Shown here one piece after another: positions 36,300 through 47,360 of a DNA stretch of 60,227 bases. The stretch comes from Spirogloea muscicola. Lineage: Eukaryota > Streptophyta > Zygnematophyceae > Spirogloeales > Spirogloeaceae. Position 1 is the stretch's first letter. Each line of letters begins with the position of its first letter. Where the stretch lies: the NCBI GenBank assembly GCA_009602725.1, contig WELB01000104.1, positions 338,809 to 399,035 on the forward strand, read 5' to 3'. The notes under the pieces were generated by a model. It ran no database searches and was not told the origin of the DNA. It was given only the letters and a program-made list of their open reading frames with translations. The translations under genes were made by a program, and so were the position numbers.

Positions 36300-39200
36300 A
36301 TGGCAGCCGCAGCGCTCGCCGCCGTCGCGCTGCTCACCCGCCTCGGCTCCGCCGCCGCTGCCGGAGACCTCGCGTGAGCAGCCCCTCCACGCCGCGGCTG
36401 CTCCTGAGCCAGGGAGCACATTGCGCCTAGAGCATCCAGTGGCTCTCCCAAAGGCAGCACATTGCGCCTGCGAGCCCTCTCCTCGTCCACCGCATCGGCC
36501 GTCCGGCTCTCGCTGCGGCCGCACTCCAGCGCCCTCGCTGCGTGGCCTCCGTGTGAGCCCCCACGGCTGACTGCCCGTCATCCTCTCCCGCGCAGCTCCG
36601 ACAAAGCTGCGCTGCTGGCCTTCAAGGCCCGCATCACCCACGACCCCTATGGCTATCTCACCGACTGGCACCCCGCCGATCCCACGCCGTGTTACTGGCT
36701 CGGCGTGCTTTGTAACAACGGCAGCGGCCCCAGGCAAGAGCTTCGTCCCAAGCCCGGCCTAGTCTGAGTGGGCCGCCATGACGTACCAAGCAAAGTGCAC
36801 AAGCATTGGTACCCCCAGCGGCCGCAGTTGTAGAGGTCGTGACCCTGCAGGGCCCGCCTTCTCTGCAGCCACATGACTAGCGGCAGCTCAGTGGAGGGCT
36901 TCTGAGCCAGCATCGTTGTTGCGAGCTCCTTGCGAGGTGCAGTGTGAGAACCAGATCTGATCAAGCTCAGCTCTCCCCGCTGCTGGCCGCTGGTACACAC
37001 TTGCAGGCGAGTGACTGGGCTTTATCTGCAGGACAACCAGTTGAAAGGCACGCTGGCACCGGAGCTTGCCAACATTGGCAGCCTGGTGGACATAGTTCTA
37101 TTTAATAACTCTTTCTCGGGACCCATCCCTCTGGCGCTGGGTTATCTCCCGCAGCTTGACACACTCGTCCTCGACGAGAACAGGTCAGCATGCCAAAGGT
37201 TAACCATATTTAAAGGTTGCAGATTCGCAGCTTATTGCAGAGATACCTTTCTGCTCTGATGAACAGGGTCCTTGATGGTGATTAGGGTCAGCAAGTACTA
37301 CTGTATATCCTCCTGCACTGGCATGCAGTAATGGAATTTGCCAGCGCTTGGGAGATCTAGCTGGCAGCGGGCTTTAGTCAGGAACGGATTTTCTCAAGAG
37401 ATACGTGCAGCTATGTTGAGCCGTGCTTCTACTTTGTGAAGCTACGATCATGACGTGTCAGTGTGTGGCAGAACAGGCACTAACAAGTTATAAAATGTTT
37501 TGATAAGATTGCATCTGATTGTCAGATTGACCATCATCCAAGGAGAGTATTTAGAGCAGTAGATGAAGAGATGGAGAGCTGCCTAGACCTTTAAAGGAGC
37601 TTACTGCAATTTGTGTTAGTGACAGCCAAAATGCTGGCGACTATGTGACCTTTGCACTTCCTTGCATTGCAGCCTCACTGGTATTATACCGTCTGAGCTG
37701 GGGAACTGCACCAGTCTCAGCACTCTTTCTGTCAGCAACAACAAGTAGGCTCGAAGCTGCCCTCTGCAAACTGTCCAGCCATATGATTCTGCTAAACTGT
37801 TCGAATATCCCATGCAACAGTAGCTGCCCGGACCTTGAAAGGAGCTATTGCAATTTGTGTTAGTAACAGCCAAACTGAGCCTGACCTCCAACTTGTAAGG
37901 GCTTGCCTGCGGCCCATGTCAGTAGCTTGACCCCTATCAACTGCTCATTTGGTGTCAGCTTGGAGGGTGGAGTGCCACCAGAGCTCGCTGATGGCAGGGG
38001 AATGAAAAGATTGGACTTGAGCTACAACAGGTGCTGTGCTGTGACTGCGTCTTTGATGCAGCCATAAGTTGCCTGATTTGCCGTGTCAGGAGATACAAAA
38101 ATATTAGAAGAGCCACAGCTGGCATTCTTAGCGGCTCAATCCCCATTTCTGGCAGGTTAAGTGGCCACCTACCGCCTCAAATGGGAAGACTTGTGCTTCT
38201 TAACGAGCTCCTGCTTGCTGGCAATAACTTCTCTGGACCAACTCCGACAACCTTCTCCGATCTGGAGAACTTGCAAGTGCTGGTGATGGACAATAACAAC
38301 TTCTCTGGCCCATTCCCAGAGTGGCTTGGCAACCTAAGCAGTGCATTGACTATTCACCTTGGTCACAACAGTTTGACCCGAGGAGTACCGGCGAGTATTC
38401 GAAGTCTGAAAGACGTTCAAATTCTTGACGTCTCCAACAACCGCTTAACAGGCAGTCTCCCCCAGGAAATTGGGGAATTAAGCAATCTTGTAGAATTTTC
38501 GGCTGCAAGCAACTCATTCAGCGGGCCCATTCCGAAGGGAATTGGCGACTTGCCGAGTCTTACCTATCTCGATCTTTCTAACAATTATGTCAATAGCAGC
38601 ATCCCTGCAAATTTGGGTTTCTTACCTTTCTTTAACATCTCCAATAACAACCTCAGTGGGCCTATTCCAGACATTCTTGTTAATCATTACAACAGCAGCT
38701 CCTTTGCTGGCAATCCCGCCTTATGTGGCGGCCCTTATGCGGCCTGCAAGACAGCTGCCCCGCCTCGTTCTCTTCCGCCCTCCCAACCACCTCCGGAGCA
38801 TGAATTGTCGAGCTTATCAGGGGCGGCAATTGCTGGCCTTGTTGTTGGGGCTGTTGTCCTTCTCCTCCTGTTGCTGGGACTTCTCCTGCTGTGCTGCTTA
38901 GCTCGGAAGAAGAAGAAGTACAAGACTATGTCAGACAAGCGGAACTTTGAGCACTTCTGCTCCGAGATGTCCATCACGCAGGATAGACTCCAAGTTCCCT
39001 TCACCTCTGAAGAACTCATGGATGCAACTGAGAACTTCAACGAAGATTTCATAGTTGGCCATGGGGGCTTCGGGAAAGTCTACGGGTAGGTAAGTTGCCC
39101 TGATTGCAAGTGGTGTGCTTTCCTTGGTGCTGATTGTCCAGGCCCCACCTTAAACTATGGTTCACACATACTTACAAAAAAATTGAACGGACATGCTGAG

Positions 39201-40235
39201 CAGTGCGCAGATGAAGAATGGCCAGAAGTATGCAGTGAAGAGGCTAGCAGGAGACAGCAAGCAAGGATTGAGATCGGTGAAAGCTGAGGTGGAGACATTG
39301 AGTCGCATCAGACACCGCAATTTGGTCCCGCTACAGGGCTGGTACATCCCCAGGGACAGCCAAGCGGGCATGCTCCTCATCTATCCCTTCTTGCCTGGTG
39401 GAAATCTTGACCACTTGGTGCACGGGGGAAAGGGCGTGCCTCCAAAGCCCAAAGGGTTTGACCACTGGGCTGCACGGATGAAGGTCATATTGGGTGCAGC
39501 AGTTGGGCTTAAGTACCTCCATCATGAGTGCAGTCCTCGTGTGCTGCACAGGGACGTCAAGCCAAACAACACCCTGTTGGATGAACATGGTCAAGGTTAC
39601 GTAGCGGATTTTGGGCTTGCACGAGTCTTTCAGGCACATGAAACGCACGTTTCAACCATGGCTGCAGGTGACTTCTAATGCCCTCCAATGTCCGTTGAGC
39701 TGTACTTAGACCTCCCTGGCATCGTGCAAGAAGGATGTGTTAATATAAGCTGGTAGAGGCACCTCAGACTTCCTGGCAAAGAGGACAAGTCATTTTTCCT
39801 GCAACTCATGATGCGTCATGGTGATGCACATGGGCAGGCACAATCGGGTATCTCGCTCCAGACTGCGCCCTAGGCCAACTGACGGAGTACAGTGATGTCT
39901 TCAGTTTTGGAGTGATGCTGCTGGAGACTGTCACTGGCAAACGGCCTGTTGACCCTTTCTTTCAGACCGAAGTAGCAGCTGGTGGCAACTTAATTTTGTG
40001 GGTGCGATCCTGCCTTAATGACAAGAAGCCATTGGAGTGCGTTGATATGGCGCTAGCTCCATTCGTTCCCCAGAAAGTGGACGAAATACAGGGCGCCTTG
40101 AAAGCGGGGCTATTTTGCTGCTCCAACATCCCAAAACAAAGGCCAACAATGGTTGACGTTGTTGAGATGCTCCAGAATCTCGGAGCATTTGGTGCTGGGT
40201 TGACGTTTCCTAAGTCAGTCGGTGCCACCGGATAA
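36300..40235 (+). CDS. LRR receptor-like protein kinase
   Basis: Plasma-membrane receptor kinase expected to sense an apoplastic ligand and phosphorylate Ser/Thr targets. Exons: 36300-36373, 36596-36733, 37007-37183, 37673-37744, 37959-38030, 38156-39085, 39201-39667, 39838-40235. All phases match, giving 775 residues. Order: signal peptide (MAAAALAAVALLTRLGS), LRRNT_2 (ALLAFKARITHD ... CYWLGVLC), about nine to ten 24-residue LRRs, a Pro-rich stretch, one TM helix (GLVVGAVVLLLLLLGLLLLC), basic KKKK, then the kinase. The kinase has GHGGFGKVYG, YAVKRL, HRDVKPNN, DFG and THVSTMAAGTIGYLAP. The catalytic Lys, Asp and Asn are present, so it is probably active and of RD type. The usual APE is APD. 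Two exons are exactly 72 bases, phase 2, one LRR each. The intron at 36734 begins GC. LRR-RLKs are characteristic of streptophytes. The ligand and subfamily are not inferable. Confidence 0.9.
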
Positions 40236-41234
40236 ATCAGTTCTATCCACTTCGTGCACATCCCTCTCTTGGCTGGCACTATGCCAGTGCCCTACATGAG
40301 ACTCCTGGAGGTCGAGGTTTGATGCTGCAAAGACTATGTCTATATATTAGAACAGGTCTATGTTGGTGCACTCCCCCGTCACTCCATTTGCCCGCTGACC
40401 GTGGGTTTAAATATGTAGCACGACATAGCAAGAAGTAGAGTGTGAGACACGGAAAACCCAAATGAAAGGGTGATAGTGCGAGGAGAGGAAGAGGCAGAGG
40501 AGAATGAGAGTGATTGGCGAGCTTGATCGGGGAGAAAGATGACAGATAATGAAGGGAACGGCGAGAGGGAGCAGGAGAGAGACTGAGGTTGTGAATGAAG
40601 AAAGCCACATGCTCCGGAAGCCCAGCTTTGATTGTTGACACTGGTCCGCCTTGTCCATTGGCCTGCAGTTGAAGTTTGCTAGCAGCAAAAAGAATTGGCG
40701 GACGTAGTCTTCGAAGTCGTTGTTGCGCATTCAGATCACATCCAATGCGCTGCGCCCATCCAACTCAGCGTGCACCTCGCCGCATATACTCGTTAATGAG
40801 AACACAAAGAAGTCCCACTCTTCATAGACGCCAGGGTGGAGGACTTCTTCACACTCTCACCACTGGGCCAGATCTCCGGAGAGATTTGTAGCAGCAAGCC
40901 ACGCGGGATTGCCCGCCCGGCCACATTGCACGAACCGTGCCAGGATCCCTGCGAGCTAGGCTTTGAGGCGGCCTTTTAAAAATTGGCCATTGAAATTGGC
41001 CCAGCTGTGGCTCACGTACTTTGGCCTTCAGTTTGCGAATACGACGCTCGCCCTTGCAAGTATGGGCGAGGAGCGTCTTTACTTCCTCCAAAAGCGCTCC
41101 CGTGAAGGAGGCTACTGCCGAGTCCTCACACGGGACCGTGGCCTCATGAAGCTCGAGGAGGCCCGTAGTGCGCCGCGCGTCGTCGGAGGTCAGGCTACCC
41201 AAGCTTGGCGTGGTCGCACCCCGGGGGGCAAGCT
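40236..41234. other. LRR kinase 3' flank with unassigned retroelement-like debris
   Basis: On the minus strand MRNNDFEDYVRQFFLLLANF (40730 downward) and, separately, LLEEVKTLLAHTCKGERRIR (about 41110-41020) look protein-like and resemble gag-type sequence, but the frames are short. Neither could be placed in a family. An AGAG-rich stretch covers 40440-40590. Confidence 0.35.
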
Positions 41235-41451
41235 TGGGGCACATTAGCATTCCGCAGAGATCAGTTGCACGTTACAGACTGCAGCTCTCACTTACATTGC
41301 AGCGCTCGCAAAATCTGGCTATTCATCAGCATGCTGTGCGCGCTCTAAGTCAGGCGCCGGCTTCCGTGGTGGCAATCCGGCTCCCCAACTTAAGCTGTTG
41401 CATTTGTATGTGCTCACCAGTGGGTACTAATGTCACACTGTTACCTTAGCG
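41235..41451 (+). mobile_element. 5'-truncated LINE C-terminus fragment
   Basis: The plus strand reads RLQLSLTLQRSQNLAIHQHA, VRALSQAPASVV and a VGT-stop end, matching the copy at 32821-32990. It stops where the minus-strand LINE tail begins at 41452, so the two copies meet tail to tail. Confidence 0.65.
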
Positions 41452-44400
41452 AGGAAGCGCGGCCAGATTGACTGGTGGCTGGGAAAGGCCAGCCCAAAAG
41501 AATGGACAAAGTCTGAGGGAGCCTGAGTGCGAACGACTAGGACTAAGACATCAGCCAGGGAACGCTCAGTAACCTCTAGACAGGAGATGCAGGTCCGAGA
41601 AGCTAGCTGGCGGAAAGACGTCGCCCCAACGGAAGCCGGAGGCCACCGCCAAAGCTCGGCCTGCGCGCAAGTGAACCGCGAAGGCGAGGGACCGCTGCAT
41701 CGAGACGGCCAAACGCATACGGAAAACCTGAGTGAGGGACCCGGCTACGTTGAAGCCGGGCTGCTCGCCCTGCTGCCCGAGGCGGCGGGCCGCTGCACGC
41801 CGCGCCAGGCGGTGGAGCAAGTCAAGCCATTTGGAGCCAAAGGCTCCGTGCACGTCCACTGCCAGTGGAACGAACTCGTCGCCCACCGGGTGGTCCGAGT
41901 ACTTCCGTTCCTTCTCGCCCGCCGCTTGGCCGACTGCGTAGCCCGCCTCCTCCGACGAGCGTTTTGCGCTGATGTCTTAGTCCTAGTCGTTCGCACTCAG
42001 GCTCCCTCAGACTTTGTCCATTCTTTTGGGCTGGCCTTTCCCAGCCACCAGTCAATCTGGCCGCGCTTCCCCTTTGCGCTGCTGGAAGCAAAGCTGTCAG
42101 TGGTGACGACGTCTGCGATGAGCCGAGGCCCCCGGCCGAGCGCGCTGGCGACGAGGTCGGCGCGCCGGGTGTGGATGCGGCCATCCGCCCCAGCGGTCGG
42201 AGGCATGACGCTGGTGTTCTCGAGCGCCACCGCATGACCGGCCTCGACGAAGATGCCAAACATGGCATTTCGCAGCAGGTCGTACGTTCCTGTCCGCTCC
42301 CCGCCCCATGCGCACCTAAGCATGTGAGCTGTCAACGATGCCGCGTCGGAACCGCGCTCGCCACACTCACACTGCTGTACCCCACTGAGGCAGGGGGGGT
42401 GGAGGCCGAGGAGGCGGTGCACCGCCGTACGGAAGGCGTCGTCCGGCATCCGAAGTACGTCGTGGATCGGCAGGGCAGACATCCAGGCAGCCGCCCCTGG
42501 TGAGGACTCCGAGAGCAGCCGCGCGCGCCCCCGGAGTTCGTCCAGAGACAAAAGCCCCATCGCCGTGGAGAAAGAGGCCGCATCCACCTCCGCCATGAAG
42601 CGAGCTTGGGCCCGGAGGTCGGCCGTGCGCGCGAGGTGCGCAAACAGGACGGCCCGCGGCACCAGGGCGGGGTGATCTGCAAGCAGCGCATCCCGGGCAG
42701 AGCGGAGAGCCGCCTGGAAGGGGTACCGGCCACCAACGACGCAACCTGCGCCCAGCTCCCCAGGTGCGCTGCCCGGCAGGCACGAGCCAGCGGACGGCAG
42801 CCCAGACCCCCGCGGCTCACAGGCAGGGAGGCCTGGTGCACGGCAGCCGGCGTCGCCAGGAAGGCCGGGTGTTGGATCAGGGCCGCTGCGCTGGCGAGGA
42901 TACCTGCATCAAAGGTTGTATAGGCAGCCTGCGCCGCCGGGGAGGGGGGGAGGGCTCGCGCCAGGTACTGAGGACGTTGGGCAATGCTTCACGTCAGCAT
43001 GGCGAGCCCTAGCTGCATGTCGCGCAGCTCCGGGAGGCGGGCCGCCGGCCTGAGTTGCTCCTGCAGCTTGCTCCGCAGCTGCTCGTCCACGAAGGCCGGA
43101 GAGCCCAAGGGAACCCCGAGGAGTGGGAGGCCCCCCGCTGGTGTCTGACAGCCGGAGGGTAGGCGGAGGAGGGCTGGCAACCCTTGTGGGGACCAAGCGC
43201 TGCACTTCGACGCGCGGATGTCCAGGCCGATCTCCGTCAGCTGCGCCTCGAGGGTGGCAAAGGCAGCCAAGACCTCGTCTGCGGGCCCGACTAGGGTGGT
43301 TTCGTCGGCATACGTGGGCATGAGGACGCCCGGGTGAGCAGCTGCCGTGGCCTTCAGGGCACGGTCGTGGGCCAGCGCGTAGAAGAACCCCGCCAGCGGA
43401 TCCCCCGACGCGTGCCTGTGGAAGACTGGAGGACCTCCACCCCTCCGGCGCCACGCCGCCATAGGAGGTCACTGGGCTGGCCGTAGCCCAGCCGGAAGAA
43501 CGGCAGCAGGGTGGGGAAGGCGTCACGGAGCTCCTCGGCGACAGCTGCGCGGTCGACGCAGTTGAATGCATTGCGGACGTCCACTGCCAACACCACCCAC
43601 TCGGGGTGCAAGTCGAGGGAGGCCCGCACCCCATGGACCACTGCTTCGCCGCCGCTCCGCAGGCCTGCGCCATACTGGTGTGGGGCCAGATGTGTCTGGG
43701 CCGCAGCGGCGTGCTGTTGCCAGAGTGCCCGGCCGACCAGGCGGTACAGAACCTCGCCGATGGCGATGGGGCGGACGCCGCCATTGGCCTTGCTGAGGGC
43801 TAGTAGGGTGCTGGCGCAGAGCACACTGCGGATGCTGGCAGGGATGTGACCCCGGGCCATGTGTTGGCACACCTGGTGCAGCGCCCGAAAGTCCGCCTCG
43901 TCCCCCTCGAGGAAGAGCTCCCTCAAATGCTCCGTGACCATGCGCGAAGGGCCGCCTGCAGCTGCGCGCCGGCTGCTCTGCAAGGCCTTGCGGAAGGCTG
44001 CCGCATCAAGGGCCACCTCCGCCTGCGGGACGTGGGAAGCCAACCACGAAAGCAGGGGAGAGCGCGCCTCCGGGGGGTGGAGGGACGAGAGGGCTTCCCG
44101 CGTGGCCTCAGTCACCGGCGCCAACACCAAATCATTGAGCGCCTGGACGGCTCTTGAGAGCTCCCCGGCATAGCCATACCAGAGAGCGCGGCGGACACTG
44201 GCCGCCCTGTCAGACGAAGGCGCTGTCTGCGAAGTGCGGCGGCCTGCCGAGGCCGCAACCACTGCAGCGTCGTGCCGCGCCAAGAGCTCCTCCCATCGCC
44301 CGCACTCAAAGAGGTAGAGGCGGTCCAGGAGCAGCTGGCGGCCTTGGCCGTGGCCCTGGATGGGTGCTCGCCCGAGCAGCAGCCTGGGGAAGAGGATGAA

Positions 44401-45428
44401 GACTTTCCAGGCGGCCGCGTCCCTGTGGTCGACCACGATGCGCTGCAGAACGGGGCGGAGGCCGCGGCGCAGGTGTGGGCGCGCCCACCACGGCACATGG
44501 CGCAGGAGTGGGAGAGCCTCCTGGCGGTGGACCACATCCAGGTCAAGGTCCGCCGCCCATTGCCAGTGGTGGGGACCTGGAGGGGTCGGCCCTGCTGGGA
44601 CACGCCGGCCTGGGCTGCAACCACGGCCGCGGCCGCCCGCTGCGGACGTGGCCCGCGTCTGTGCAGATTGGCCTGCTGCTGGCAAGCACGCTCGTGTGAG
44701 GTCCGCGCACGCTGGGTTGGCCAGGGGCGCTGACAGTGCCGGCACCGTAGAGGCTCGGACGGAGAAGGCGGCGGTGATGACGAGGCGGGTGGCTGGCTCA
44801 GCGGCGGGGGCCCGGGGCAGGCGGCGGCGACCACGGCGGCGACGGTGGTGACGCTGGCGTCGGCGAAGGCGGCGGTGTCGGAGGCGGCGGGGAGGGTGAG
44901 GATGGTGATGACGGCGGGGCAGGTGTGGACGGCACGGGAGATGGGGATGGTGGGGGCGGCGGCGGCACGGCGGGTTGTTGCAGCTGCGGCCCTTCTGCCA
45001 CGGGAGGCGCACACACAGGATCATCAAGGCCAGCATCGCGCCCAATGGACAGAGTATCCGGGGGATTGAGCGGGTGCACCTCTGTGGGCCCTTCACTCAT
45101 CAAGGGCGGAGGTGGGAGAGCAGGTGCCCCTTGCGTCTCAGGGGCGGGAGGCGATAGTTGCTCCTCCGTGCTCCCCCGCTTAAACAGCCCGGGCAGAAGG
45201 GATGGGGCCGCACGTCGCAACGGCCACAGCAGGCGCCGTGCTGGGAAGGTTGGCACGCCCTGGGCAGGAGTGCGCGTGGATTTTGAGACCCCTGGTGTTC
45301 TTGCAGGTTTTCGGACAGTTGAAGCACTGCACACGCGCGGGCATCGCTGGCGGGGGCGATGGTGGCAACGGGGATGGAGGGGGGGGCGAAGGGGGCGCAG
45401 ACGGGGATGATGGCGATGGGGAGGGGAG
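41452..45428 (-). mobile_element. Near-complete LINE with zinc fingers, RT and endonuclease-like C-terminus
   Basis: Non-LTR retrotransposon whose protein nicks DNA and copies its RNA at the nick. Minus-strand order: Pro/Ser-rich N-terminus with two C2HC fingers (CFNCPKTCKNTRGLKIHAHSC near 45340-45280; CRHCQRPWPTQRARTSHERAC near 44760-44700), then the RT. RT blocks are TLLALSKANGGVRPIAIGEV, VVLAVDVRNAFNCVDR, SGDPLAGFFYALAHD and MPTYADETTLV (YADE at the catalytic site). A thumb follows, then CECGERGSDAASLTAHMLRC, ALENTSVMP, TRRADLVASALGRG and LIADVVTTDSF (E-D-D spacing as in restriction-like endonucleases), ending SDLHLLSRGY. Frameshifts occur near 43400 and 43000 and a 102-base insertion at 41971. 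The 3' tail is type A, 41576-41452. The 5' end is lost in the gap at 45429. The layout recalls R2/NeSL-type LINEs, but this is not proven. Confidence 0.85.
41971..42072 (+). mobile_element. 102-base LINE tail nested inside the LINE ORF, with TSD
   Basis: The insert starts GATGTCTTAGTCCTAGTCG and ends GGCCGCGCTTCCCC. TTTGCGCT flanks it at 41963-41970 and 42073-42080. It is oriented opposite to its host element. Reading the host across the insertion with one TSD copy keeps the frame: DSFASSSAKRSSEEAG. It therefore inactivated an otherwise open part of the endonuclease region. Confidence 0.9.
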
Positions 45429-46205
45429 NNNNNNNNNNNNNNNNNNNNNNNNNNNNNNNNNNNNNNNNNNNNNNNNNNNNNNNNNNNNNNNNNNNNNNNN
45501 NNNNNNNNNNNNNNNNNNNNNNNNNNNNNNNNNNNNNNNNNNNNNNNNNNNNNNNNNNNNNNNNNNNNNNNNNNNNNNNNNNNNNNNNNNNNNNNNNNNN
45601 NNNNNNNNNNNNNNNNNNNNNNNNNNNNNNNNNNNNNNNNNNNNNNNNNNNNNNNNNNNNNNNNNNNNNNNNNNNNNNNNNNNNNNNNNNNNNNNNNNNN
45701 NNNNNNNNNNNNNNNNNNNNNNNNNNNNNNNNNNNNNNNNNNNNNNNNNNNNNNNNNNNNNNNNNNNNNNNNNNNNNNNNNNNNNNNNNNNNNNNNNNNN
45801 NNNNNNNNNNNNNNNNNNNNNNNNNNNNNNNNNNNNNNNNNNNNNNNNNNNNNNNNNNNNNNNNNNNNNNNNNNNNNNNNNNNNNNNNNNNNNNNNNNNN
45901 NNNNNNNNNNNNNNNNNNNNNNNNNNNNNNNNNNNNNNNNNNNNNNNNNNNNNNNNNNNNNNNNNNNNNNNNNNNNNNNNNNNNNNNNNNNNNNNNNNNN
46001 NNNNNNNNNNNNNNNNNNNNNNNNNNNNNNNNNNNNNNNNNNNNNNNNNNNNNNNNNNNNNNNNNNNNNNNNNNNNNNNNNNNNNNNNNNNNNNNNNNNN
46101 NNNNNNNNNNNNNNNNNNNNNNNNNNNNNNNNNNNNNNNNNNNNNNNNNNNNNNNNNNNNNNNNNNNNNNNNNNNNNNNNNNNNNNNNNNNNNNNNNNNN
46201 NNNNN
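45429..46205. other. Assembly gap, 777 N
   Basis: There is no sequence here. Open frames that appear to cross it are artefacts. The 5' end of the LINE at 41452-45428 and perhaps the 3' end of the one at 46206 lie inside. Confidence 1.
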
Positions 46206-46640
46206 AAGTACAAAGGCAAGCATATTGGACAAATGTACGTCACCTGCTGCTAAGCTGACCCGCTCAGTAACCACGAGTCAGCACATAGAGGTCGCTAGCT
46301 GACGCCTGAATACCGGACGGCAATTGACTAGCTCTTGTGCCAGCAGCTAAGGCTCGACCAGCTTTCTGATGCAGAGCATACGCCTGAGCTCGTTGCAGAC
46401 AGGTTGACACTCGACGTCGCAGAAATGACAGATAGGCTGCCGGCATACCCATCTGGGCTGGGAGCATATCCTCGCGTCGTGCATATCCCAGACTCGCTAT
46501 GTTCTCGAGTAGTGTATGGAAGCGAGGACCCAAGCAGCCGAAAGTGTCGATTGCGGCCGGGAGGAGGTGGTCACTGCGGGGGTAGTCTGAGTAGTGTCGG
46601 AGCTTTTTCTGCTCAGCACCTCCCACTGCGTGGCCAGCAA
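46206..46640 (-). mobile_element. 5'-truncated LINE C-terminus, tail type E
   Basis: The minus-strand frame encodes MGGAEQKKLRHYSDYPRSDH, LLPAAIDTFGCLGPRFHTLL and ends SDLYVLTRGY at 46264. It is close to the copy at 31131-31400. The tail (GACGTACATTTGTCCAATATG, TGCCTTTGTACTT) runs into the gap. Confidence 0.85.
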
Positions 46641-46749
46641 TGTGTTTAGGAGGGGCGGCGGCGGCGGCGGAAGGGCTTCAACGTACCTTAGCCACCTTAG
46701 CATAGGGCTTCGGTTCATGTAGCCCCACTTTTGCACTGGCTTTTGCCGG

Positions 46750-47260
46750 AACAATCCACAGGCTGGAAATGGCCCCTATGAAATGTGCACCACCAACGCC
46801 TTCTCTCCACAATATCCCACTTGAGCAGCCGCAGATTAGAGAAAGTAGTCTCCGGGTAACGGGTTCCAAGTACAATTCTTTCGCATGCGCCTGTCTACTT
46901 TACGGCGGCGGTCCATGGCCCACGGCTGGCATCGCGTGTTGGCCGTGCACTAGCTGCAGCCTCTGGCTATTGTCAAGGGGACTGCTTTCCGGCGGCTAGT
47001 CTTTCTGACTTGCAAATCCTGAGTAGAGGTTAATAAGTGATTATCCGACCGGGAAAGCTTAGGAAAAGCGCTTTTTGGCCCCCTTCGTACCTTCACCTTT
47101 TTCCGTGCTGGCTGTTCACAGCCCTTGCCCCCTTTGTACTTGACCACTCAGGCCCTCCATCACAATACATACTCCATCTACTTTGAGACTTTGAGAGAGC
47201 CACTTTCTATCATTACTTTGGGCTGGCACTTCTCACAGCCAATGCCTTACATTGAAGAAC
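46750..47260 (+). mobile_element. Cluster of decayed LINE ends (tails F, C, D)
   Basis: 46750-46806 is a diverged type F tail (GAACAATCCACAGGCTGG ... AACGCCTTCTCTCC). 46885-47035 encodes a decayed LINE C-terminus (MRLSTLRRRSMAHGWHRVLA). 47100-47135 contains TGCTGGCTGTTCACAGCCCTT, a type C tail. 47210-47260 has TTGGGCTGGCACTTCTCACA followed by GCCAATGCCTTACATTG, type D. This is the immediate upstream region of the beta-helix gene. Confidence 0.55.
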
Positions 47261-47360
47261 TACTTCTTCTCCCTGAGGTGCCACCACGGCTTGCATCCCA
47301 GAAGGTAAACCCTAAATCCAGCTAAAGCCTAACACCGACACCACAACCAACACCAAAACC

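Noticed and set aside
41527-42237. 236-codon plus-strand frame
   Set aside because: It is antisense to the LINE endonuclease region and crosses the nested insert. High GC makes such mirror frames common.
44798-46302. Long frames on both strands across 45429-46205
   Set aside because: They consist mostly of N and are an artefact of the assembly gap.
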